Source: Burkholderiales bacterium
Lineage (GTDB): Bacteria; Pseudomonadota; Gammaproteobacteria; Burkholderiales; Burkholderiaceae
Reading direction: 5' to 3'
Assembly (NCBI GenBank): GCA_903643055.1
Contig: CAHJWV010000701.1
Location: 1-5,025 of the forward strand
DNA: 5,025 nt
Part shown: piece by piece, positions 1 to 5,025 of the stretch
How the letters are laid out: the number at the start of each line of letters is the position of its first letter
Numbering within the stretch: the stretch's first letter is position 1
Program-made: the position numbers and the translations under genes
Notes under the pieces: model-generated
What the model was told of the DNA's origin: nothing
Seen by the model: the letters and a program-made list of their open reading frames with translations, nothing else
Databases searched by the model: none

Positions 1-1059
1 AACAAGAGCAAGTTCGTGATGATGAATCCGAGCGACAGCCTGGTCGACTGGGTGCTGAAGACGGTGCCGACGATGGGTGCCGGCTGGTGCCCGCCCGGCA
101 TGCTGGGCATCGGCATCGGCGGCACGGCCGAGAAGGCGATGCTGCTGGCCAAAGAGTCGCTGATGCAGGACATCGACATGTACGAGCTGAAGGCGCGCGG
201 CCCGCAAAACAAGATCGAGGAACTGCGCATCGAGCTGTGCGACAAGATCAATGCGCTGGGCATCGGAGCGCAGGGCCTGGGCGGCCTGACGACCGTGCTC
301 GACGTGAAGATCGCCACCTACCCGACCCATGCCGCCAGCAAGCCGGTGGCGATGATTCCTAACTGCGCAGCGACGCGCCATGCACACTTCGTTCTCGATG
401 GTTCCGGCCCCGCCTACCTGGAGCCACCAAGCCTCGACCTGTGGCCCGACGTCAAGTGGGCACCCGACTACAACAAGAGCAAGCGCGTCAACCTCGACAC
501 GCTGACACGCGAGGAAGTAGCGAGCTGGAAGCCCGGCGACACGCTGCTGCTGAACGGCAAGATGCTGACCGGGCGCGACGCCGCGCACAAGCGCATCCAG
601 GACATGCTCGCCAAGGGCGAGAAGCTGCCGGTGGACTTCACCAACCGGGTGATTTATTACGTCGGCCCGGTCGATCCAGTGCGCGATGAAGTGGTCGGCC
701 CGGCCGGCCCGACGACGGCCACGCGCATGGACAAGTTCACCGAGATGATGCTGGCCGAAACCGGGCTGATCGGCATGATCGGCAAGGCCGAGCGCGGCCC
801 GGCTGGCATCGAGGCCATCAAGAAGCACAAGTCGGCTTACCTGATGGCGGTGGGGGGTGCGGCTTACCTGGTTTCAAAGGCAATCAACAAGGCCGAGGTG
901 GTGGGCTTCGCCGACCTCGGCATGGAAGCGATCTACGAATTCGAGATCCAGGAAATGCCGGTCACCGTGGCGGTCGATTCCGAAGGCACGTCGGTGCATA
1001 ACACCGGCCCGAAGGAATGGCAGGCGAAGATCGGCAAGATTCCGGTCGCCGTGGCCTGA
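1..1059 (+). CDS. fumA: Class I fumarate hydratase (iron-sulfur fumarase), C-terminal part; 5' end outside window
   Basis: This cytoplasmic TCA-cycle enzyme interconverts fumarate and (S)-malate using an oxygen-sensitive [4Fe-4S] cluster. The reading frame is open from nt 1 to the TGA at 1057-1059, giving 352 residues. Single-chain class I fumarases of this type are about 500-550 residues, so roughly 150 or more N-terminal residues lie upstream; the GTG at nt 16 is internal and not a start. Two of the three expected cluster cysteines are visible: GWCPPG (Cys codon 88-90) and PNCAATRHAHF (Cys codon 364-366). Their distances to the C-terminus match those of Cys224 and Cys318 of E. coli FumA. 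The third cysteine would be in the missing part. Active-site motifs of the C-terminal (beta) domain are present: TGRDAAHKR (571-597), GPTTATRMD (706-732) and IGKAERGP (778-801). The frame is intact with no lesion. It converges on the receptor gene, leaving a 65-nt gap. Family assignment is very secure; the gene symbol is by analogy. Confidence 0.96.
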   Translation, partial: NKSKFVMMNPSDSLVDWVLKTVPTMGAGWCPPGMLGIGIGGTAEKAMLLAKESLMQDIDMYELKARGPQNKIEELRIELCDKINALGIGAQGLGGLTTVLDVKIATYPTHAASKPVAMIPNCAATRHAHFVLDGSGPAYLEPPSLDLWPDVKWAPDYNKSKRVNLDTLTREEVASWKPGDTLLLNGKMLTGRDAAHKRIQDMLAKGEKLPVDFTNRVIYYVGPVDPVRDEVVGPAGPTTATRMDKFTEMMLAETGLIGMIGKAERGPAGIEAIKKHKSAYLMAVGGAAYLVSKAINKAEVVGFADLGMEAIYEFEIQEMPVTVAVDSEGTSVHNTGPKEWQAKIGKIPVAVA

Positions 1060-1081
1060 TCGGGCACATGTCGTCAGAGCG

Positions 1082-1109
1082 GCGGCGCGCTCATCATCGA
1101 GCGCGCCGC
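1082..1109. terminator. Perfect hairpin between convergent genes, probable bidirectional terminator
   Basis: An 11-bp perfect inverted repeat, GCGGCGCGCTC (1082-1092) and GAGCGCGCCGC (1099-1109), encloses a 6-nt ATCATC loop. It lies 22 nt after the fumarase stop and 15 nt beyond the receptor stop on the other strand, where a shared terminator is expected. The stem is almost pure G/C and would be very stable. Neither side has a T-run (AAGTCCC to the right; CGCTCTGACG to the left, read on the minus strand), so it is not a textbook intrinsic terminator. It may instead stabilise 3' ends against exonucleases or work together with Rho. Confidence 0.55.
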
Positions 1110-1124
1110 AAGTCCCTCAGCCCA

Positions 1125-3578
1125 TCACCACGCATAGCCTGCCTTCAAGTAGTAGTAGCGGCCATTGAAGCCGAACGGCGAGAAGTTGCTGTACTTGAAG
1201 ATGCCGTTGGTGTTGAGGTTGCCAGCCGAAGTCACCTCATCCGGGTAGCGGTTGTTGAGGTTGTCGATGCCGGCGCTAAAGGTCCAGCGCTCGACCTTCA
1301 CCTGGCCCGACACATCGAGCACCCAGGCCGCGTCATAGGTCTGGCTGAGCGCAGCATTGTTCTGCGGCGCAACGAAGCTGCCATAGCGCGTGGCACCCGC
1401 GCGCAAGTTCCAGCGGCCCAGCGTGTGGTCGGCGCTCAGCGCCAGTTTGCTTTCGGGTGAGGCCACGGTCGCACGGCCGAGCGTCTGCGCATCGATCAAA
1501 GTCAAGCCATGGGCCGTCAGCAAAGCCGGGTTGGCGGCCACGCCGCGAATCGTGTTGCGGTTGTGGTTGTAGGCCGCGGTGAATTCGCTGCGCCCGGCAC
1601 TGCCGGCGTCCAGGCGGTAAGTCGCAACCACATCGATGCCGCGCGTGCGCGTGTCGACGCCATTGGTGAAGTAGCGCGCAGCACTGGCCAGCACGCCGCT
1701 GGCTACGAGTTGATCTCGCAGCGCCGCCGGCAACACAAGGTTGCTGGAGAACAGCACCCGGTCGTCGATGTCGATCTGATACGCATCGGCCGTCACGCTC
1801 AGGCGCCTGATCGGCTGCAGCAGCAGGCCCAGGCTCAGGTTGCGTGATTTCTCGGCTTTCAGCGGCGTGGCGCCCAAGGCATGCGCTGCGGCCGAGCCGA
1901 CTGCGAAAGTGCCGGTTTCCAGCGGTTGGCTGACGCCATCAACCACGATGAAGTTGGTCGTCGTGATCGTGTAGTGCTGCTGCGCCAGCGAAGGCGCGCG
2001 AAAGCCGGTCGATGCGGTCGCACGGAAGGCCACGGCATCGGTCGCCGAAAATCGGCCCGACAGCTTGGCCGAGGTCGCGTTGCCGAAGTCGCTGTCATGC
2101 TCACGGCGCACTGCGAGGCCGCCGCTCAGGCGTTTGCTGAACTCGGTTTCGATATCGATGTAGAGCGCCTGGCTGCGGCGGCTGTTCGAGCCGGCATTCT
2201 GCGGCCGAAAGCCCGTAAAACCTTGCGCGCCGCTACCGCTGTACGAGCCCTGTTCGCCGGCTTCGATGTCGTATTGATCGCGTCGCAGTTCCGCGCCGAC
2301 GGCCAGCGTCACCGGGTTGGCCAGGCCCCAATCCAGATCGCGCACGACATCGAGGTTGACCACGGTCTGCGCGTTCTTCAATGCCCCGGCGCTGAAAGCC
2401 GTCGGGCTGGCTGCGCCGAGCGACAGGTTCGCGGTGTTCTCAATATCGAGGTCGAAATCATTGCTGCCGTGGTTCACGCTCAGATCCCAGCGCCAGCCGA
2501 TGGGGTCGCCACCGCGCAGGCCGACGACAATCGATTGGTCGGTGCTGTGGCTGTCTTGCAGCGGCAGGAAGCCTTCGGGATACAAAGGGCTGCGCAGCTC
2601 GCGAAGGGGCGGCGGGGTCGGAACCGGATTGGGAAGCGGCAGATACGCCGTACGCCAGGTGGCAGCCGCCGAGGTGTGACGTCGCGAATAACTGCCGACA
2701 GCGTAGAGTTCAATTTGTTCGGTCAGCGCAAGCTGGCTGTTCACCAGCAAGGATTGCTGCTCCGAATCCGGATCGCCCATGCGCTGGTTGACTTGGCCAT
2801 ACCGTGGCTCGTCGGCATCACGGAAGTCGGCGCCGGCACGGTTCGTATGGTTCTGGTGACGCTGCTCCAGCGCCAGGCGAACGAAACCGCCCTCGCCCAG
2901 CGCAAAGCCGGTATTCCCCGCCGCTGTGTATTGCTGGCCATCGCCCCGGTCGTATTGGCCGAAGTCGACATGCGCCGAGCCGCCCGGGGCGTTCTTCTTC
3001 AGGATGAAGTTGACGACGCCGGCGATCGCATCCGAGCCGTATTGCGCGGCTGCGCCGTCACGCAACACCTCCACATGGTCGATCGCATCGACTGGAATCG
3101 CGTTCAGGTCGACCGGCGCCGAGCCGCGGCCCGACGATCCATTGACGTTGACCACCGCGGTGCTGTGGCGGCGCTTGCCATTCACCAGCACCAGCGTCTG
3201 GTCGGGCGACAGGCCGCGCAGTTGCGCCGGGCGAACGGCATCGGAGGCATCGGCTACCGAAGGCCGCGGGAAGTTCATCGACGGCACCAGGCGGCTCAGC
3301 ACCGTGGCGAGCTCGGTCGAGCCGGTGCTCGTCAAATCTTTCTCGGTCAGGATGTCGATCGGCGACTCGGAGGCCGCGACGGTGCGGCGGCTGCTGCGCG
3401 TTCCGGTGACGACCACGGCCCCTAACTGTTCGGGGGATTGAGCCGAAAGGGCCGCGGGGGTCGCAGTGTCTTGCTGGGCCGAGGCGGTGAAAGGGAGGGC
3501 GAAGGTGGCAGCAACGGCCAGGCAGAGCGCCCGCGGCGTGTGGCCGGCGAGCAAGGGGAAAAAGTTCACGAAGGGCAT
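1125..3578 (-). CDS. TonB-dependent outer-membrane receptor, substrate unknown
   Basis: This is a gated outer-membrane transporter that takes up a scarce ligand (iron complex, cobalamin, sugar or other) using energy relayed by TonB-ExbB-ExbD. The 817 residues are typical of the family. Residues 1-34 look like a Sec signal peptide: Arg16, hydrophobic ALCLAVAATFALPF, and a cleavage site after ASA34. A TonB-box-like stretch, GAVVVTG (53-59), follows. The plug spans about 70-196, with RGLSPDQTLVLVNGKRRH (121-138) and VEVLRDGAAAQYGSDAIAG (169-187). The rest is the beta-barrel, including the family motif TGFRAPSL (524-531) and an aromatic C-terminus ending YAW. There is no extra N-terminal secretin/TonB short domain, so this is not a FecA-type transducer, and no sigma/anti-sigma pair adjoins. 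A Pro-rich run (7 Pro in residues 314-324) probably lies in a surface loop. The ATG start at 3578 has only a weak GGA six bases upstream. A GTG at 3567-3569 is preceded by AGGA at 8-nt spacing and would give 814 residues with the signal peptide kept. Iron/siderophore uptake is the commonest role for relatives but is not shown here. Confidence 0.95.
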   Translation of the reverse strand: MPFVNFFPLLAGHTPRALCLAVAATFALPFTASAQQDTATPAALSAQSPEQLGAVVVTGTRSSRRTVAASESPIDILTEKDLTSTGSTELATVLSRLVPSMNFPRPSVADASDAVRPAQLRGLSPDQTLVLVNGKRRHSTAVVNVNGSSGRGSAPVDLNAIPVDAIDHVEVLRDGAAAQYGSDAIAGVVNFILKKNAPGGSAHVDFGQYDRGDGQQYTAAGNTGFALGEGGFVRLALEQRHQNHTNRAGADFRDADEPRYGQVNQRMGDPDSEQQSLLVNSQLALTEQIELYAVGSYSRRHTSAAATWRTAYLPLPNPVPTPPPLRELRSPLYPEGFLPLQDSHSTDQSIVVGLRGGDPIGWRWDLSVNHGSNDFDLDIENTANLSLGAASPTAFSAGALKNAQTVVNLDVVRDLDWGLANPVTLAVGAELRRDQYDIEAGEQGSYSGSGAQGFTGFRPQNAGSNSRRSQALYIDIETEFSKRLSGGLAVRREHDSDFGNATSAKLSGRFSATDAVAFRATASTGFRAPSLAQQHYTITTTNFIVVDGVSQPLETGTFAVGSAAAHALGATPLKAEKSRNLSLGLLLQPIRRLSVTADAYQIDIDDRVLFSSNLVLPAALRDQLVASGVLASAARYFTNGVDTRTRGIDVVATYRLDAGSAGRSEFTAAYNHNRNTIRGVAANPALLTAHGLTLIDAQTLGRATVASPESKLALSADHTLGRWNLRAGATRYGSFVAPQNNAALSQTYDAAWVLDVSGQVKVERWTFSAGIDNLNNRYPDEVTSAGNLNTNGIFKYSNFSPFGFNGRYYYLKAGYAW

Positions 3579-3640
3579 CCTGTGTCCGGTTGCAATGCGC
3601 GGGTACGCCGCGGCTGCGCAGTGTCAGCGGCCTCCCCTGC

Positions 3641-3657
3641 GAAGTTCAACGAAGTTC
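3641..3657. repeat. Heptamer direct repeat GAAGTTC, 10-bp period
   Basis: GAAGTTC occurs at 3641-3647 and again at 3651-3657, so the two copies start exactly 10 bp (one helical turn) apart and lie on the same DNA face. That spacing suits a dimeric or tandem-binding regulator. The repeat sits 63-79 nt upstream of the receptor start codon, probably inside its leader RNA if the promoter at 3752-3780 is right. No known regulator is recognised. A chance repeat of seven bases is possible. Confidence 0.35.
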
Positions 3658-3751
3658 TCGCTTCATGCATATGCGCTGGGCGCTGCACCGCAGTGCCGAA
3701 AAGTGCTTGCGCGACGGCATCGGCAATTCCCCTGGCGCCGAGTTTTGCCGC

Positions 3752-3780
3752 TCGATATGAGCTTGACCAACCCACGTCAA
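3752..3780 (-). promoter_or_regulatory. Candidate sigma70-type promoter for the TonB-dependent receptor
   Basis: Read on the minus strand, TTGACG (3780-3775, five of six matches to the -35 consensus) is followed by a 17-nt spacer and TATCGA (3757-3752, three of six matches to the -10 consensus). Transcription would start near 3745, giving a leader of about 165 nt before the receptor ATG. The optimal spacing and strong -35 favour it; the weak -10 suggests a need for activation or low basal strength. It is the best candidate I find in the region, but it is unproven. Confidence 0.35.
3763..3780. promoter_or_regulatory. Inverted repeat TTGAC-N8-GTCAA, possible operator over the -35 box
   Basis: TTGAC (3763-3767) and GTCAA (3776-3780) form a perfect 5-bp-arm dyad with an 8-bp spacer. 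One arm is the -35 element of the candidate receptor promoter, so a protein bound here could repress or remodel that promoter. The plus-strand TTGACC arm has no matching -10 at 16-19 bp, so it is not itself a convincing rightward promoter. Confidence 0.3.
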
Positions 3781-3858
3781 CGCTTGCAGCGGCACCCTGT
3801 CTCTGTGACATTAGCCTGGGACGTTCGAGCCTCTGTTCTGAAACAAGGGGCGAGGCCG

Positions 3859-3930
3859 ATGACCTTGAGCCGGCGACTCGCGAAGGCTGAGACAGCCAGA
3901 CGGGCCGTCAATTTTCAGGAGTGGCGCTGA
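3859..3930 (+). CDS. Possible 23-residue leader ORF overlapping the response-regulator start
   Basis: ATG at 3859 opens a 23-codon frame (MTLSRRLAKA, then ETARRAVNFQEWR) ending in TGA at 3928-3930. That stop shares one base with the ATG of the response regulator (TGATG), the layout of translationally coupled genes. A purine-rich AAGGGG (3845-3850) stands 8 nt before the start, a good ribosome-binding position. The peptide is basic and Arg/Ala-rich with no recognised family. The response regulator has its own strong ribosome-binding site, so coupling is not required, and short open frames are common in GC-rich DNA. Treat it as a hypothesis. Confidence 0.22.
   Translation: MTLSRRLAKAETARRAVNFQEWR
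3917..3921 (+). promoter_or_regulatory. Ribosome-binding site of the response regulator
   Basis: AGGAG lies 8 nt before the ATG at 3930 and fixes that start. The protein then begins MQLLDADIGKANALVIDGN, leading directly into the first strand of the receiver domain at the usual distance, which supports the choice. Confidence 0.8.
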
Positions 3931-5025
3931 TGCAATTGTTGGATGCTGATATTGGCAAGGCCAATGCACTGGTCATTGACGGAAACGCCGGTTCACGCAG
4001 CGCGCTGGTCAACATGCTGCGTGAATTCGGTATCGCTAACGTCGCCCAAGCACGGCGTGCCCAGGAGGCGCGGCGCATCCTGGAAAGCCAGCACTTTGAC
4101 ATCGTGCTGTGCGAATACCACTTCGAAGGTGAAGCCGTCAGCGGTCAGGATTTGATGGACGACCTGCGGCTGGCGCAGTTGCTGCCGCTGTCTACCGTGG
4201 TCGTGATGATCTCCAGCGAAGCCGGCTATGCGAAGGTGGCCGAAGCCGCGGAAGCCGCGCTCGACGCCTACCTCGTCAAACCCCACACCCAAGATGCACT
4301 GCGCGAGCGCCTGCTGCAGGCGCGGCAACGCAAGAAATCGCTGCAAGGCATCATCGATCTGGTCGAGAAAGGCGAGCACATCGAAGCCGCCGAGACCTGC
4401 CAGGTTCGCTTCAAGACGCGCGGGCCGTCATGGGTGCAGGCCGCGCGCATCGGCGCCGAGCTGTGGCTTCGACTGGGCAAGCCGCATGCGGCGCAGGAGA
4501 TGTTCGATGCCATCCTCGCGGTCGGTGCGGTGCCCTGGGCCCGGCTCGGCGTCGCGCGATCTCAGTACGACGCCGGTTCCGGCGTGCAGGCTCGGCGCAC
4601 GCTGGAAAGCTTGCTGAACGAACAACCCAGCTACGCCGATGCGTATGACGTGATGGGCCGGGTGCTGCTGGACCAGGGCCAGCCCGAGATGGCGCTGGAT
4701 GCGCTGCGGCGGGCCACCGAATTGACACCGGGCAGCGTGGCGCGCATGGTCAAACACGGCCTGCTGGCCTTTTATTACGGTGACCCGAAAGAGGCGGCCG
4801 AGGTGCTGTCGAAGGCGGCGCGGCTGGGCCTGAACTCGCGGGTGTTCGACTTCCAGGGCCTGGTGCTGCTGGCCGCGGTGCAGTTCGACCTGAACGACAA
4901 GCGCGGCCTGCACATGTCATTGAACAGCATGACAGCCGCGCGGGAGCCTCTGCAGCAAAGCGCCCGGCTGCGCCGGTTTGAAGCGGTGATCGCCTCGTTG
5001 ACCGCGTTGATCGACCGCAAGGTGG
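3930..5025 (+). CDS. Response regulator: degenerate receiver domain plus TPR repeats, 3' end outside window
   Basis: The first 365 codons are present and the frame is open to the window edge. Residues about 12-130 form a CheY-like receiver. Aligned with CheY, LVIDGN has Asp17 but Gly18 where a second acidic residue is expected. FDIVLCEYHF places Glu62 at the phosphoacceptor Asp position. VVMISSEA gives Ser95 (the Thr/Ser switch), and AYLVKP gives Tyr114 and Lys117. From about 168 onward four TPR-like units follow: 168-201, 202-234, 235-268 (YADAYDVMGRVLLDQGQPEMAL, the clearest) and 269-302. The protein is cytoplasmic, with no signal peptide or membrane segment and no DNA-binding or enzymatic output domain so far. 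Such architecture points to signalling through protein-protein contacts. The Glu acceptor could mimic phosphorylation or mark a phosphorylation-independent receiver; this is inference. The gene is divergent from the receptor, and no partner histidine kinase is visible. The domain call is secure; function and partner are unknown. Confidence 0.9.
   Translation, partial: MQLLDADIGKANALVIDGNAGSRSALVNMLREFGIANVAQARRAQEARRILESQHFDIVLCEYHFEGEAVSGQDLMDDLRLAQLLPLSTVVVMISSEAGYAKVAEAAEAALDAYLVKPHTQDALRERLLQARQRKKSLQGIIDLVEKGEHIEAAETCQVRFKTRGPSWVQAARIGAELWLRLGKPHAAQEMFDAILAVGAVPWARLGVARSQYDAGSGVQARRTLESLLNEQPSYADAYDVMGRVLLDQGQPEMALDALRRATELTPGSVARMVKHGLLAFYYGDPKEAAEVLSKAARLGLNSRVFDFQGLVLLAAVQFDLNDKRGLHMSLNSMTAAREPLQQSARLRRFEAVIASLTALIDRKV

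Larger units (their letters stand above)
3579..3929. other. Divergent control region between receptor and response-regulator genes
   Basis: This 351-nt stretch has no convincing long gene. It holds the candidate receptor promoter and dyad (3752-3780), a heptamer direct repeat (3641-3657), a possible 23-codon leader ORF (3859-3930), a small hairpin GGCTG-AGA-CAGCC (3885-3897) and a short palindrome GACGG-G-CCGTC (3899-3909). I see no Fur-box-like GATAAT repeats, no B12-box-like element and no tRNA. I also find no good -35/-10 pair reading rightward into the response regulator. Confidence 0.7.

Noticed and set aside
1017..1460. Plus-strand frame crossing the fumarase end and the hairpin
   Set aside because: It starts in another frame within the fumarase and continues antisense to the receptor; no domain is seen and composition is shadow-like.
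1881..3425. Long open frame (514 codons) on the plus strand, antisense to the receptor
   Set aside because: Its translation is low-complexity Arg/Ala/Gly-rich with no recognisable domain, it lies wholly inside the receptor gene, and such antisense frames arise from G/C-biased third positions.
3667..3674. Palindrome GCATATGC
   Set aside because: It is a short 8-bp palindrome with no supporting context, so chance is sufficient.
3579..3745. Riboswitch (for example cobalamin) in the receptor leader
   Set aside because: The leader is long enough and partly structured, but I see no B12-box-like or other conserved aptamer core.
3763..3791. Rightward promoter for the response regulator starting at TTGACC
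   Set aside because: No acceptable -10 hexamer occurs at 16-19 bp spacing.
3438..3930. Two overlapping plus-strand frames (ending at 3890 and 3930) running from inside the receptor gene into the control region
   Set aside because: Most of their length is antisense to the receptor signal-peptide region, and the products resemble no protein. Only the last 23 codons, with their own ribosome-binding site, merit mention.
3908..4379. Minus-strand frames antisense to the response regulator (for example 3993-4379)
   Set aside because: The plus strand encodes a clear receiver domain with conserved motifs here; the antisense products have no motifs.

Overview
This GC-rich window (about 60-65% by eye) has strongly G/C-biased third codon positions. 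Its proteins look like those of a betaproteobacterium, most likely order Burkholderiales (Rubrivivax/Leptothrix/Roseateles-like). The taxonomic call rests on protein and codon style alone; there is no rRNA or other marker here.

Layout, left to right. (1) Nt 1-1059, plus strand: the C-terminal two thirds of an iron-sulfur class I fumarase, cut by the left window edge. (2) Nt 1060-1124: a short convergent intergenic gap with a perfect 11-bp-stem hairpin, probably a shared terminator without a U-tract. (3) Nt 1125-3578, minus strand: a complete 817-residue TonB-dependent outer-membrane receptor with signal peptide, TonB box, plug and beta-barrel; its substrate cannot be read from the sequence. 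(4) Nt 3579-3929: a divergent control region. It holds a candidate sigma70-type promoter for the receptor whose -35 box is one arm of a TTGAC-N8-GTCAA dyad, a heptamer direct repeat spaced exactly 10 bp, and a possible 23-codon leader ORF whose stop overlaps the next start (TGATG). (5) Nt 3930 to the right edge, plus strand: the start of a response-regulator gene made of a receiver domain and TPR repeats, cut by the window end.

The three main genes form three separate transcription units (convergent, then divergent), so nothing indicates one shared pathway. The fumarase is core TCA-cycle metabolism and the receptor is accessory nutrient uptake. The most notable protein is the response regulator. 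Its phosphoacceptor aspartate is replaced by glutamate (E62) and one residue of the acidic pair is glycine (G18), while the Ser, Tyr and Lys switch positions are kept. It therefore looks like a phosphorylation-independent pseudo-receiver fused to a protein-interaction scaffold. I see no mobile element, CRISPR array, tRNA, rRNA or recognisable riboswitch.
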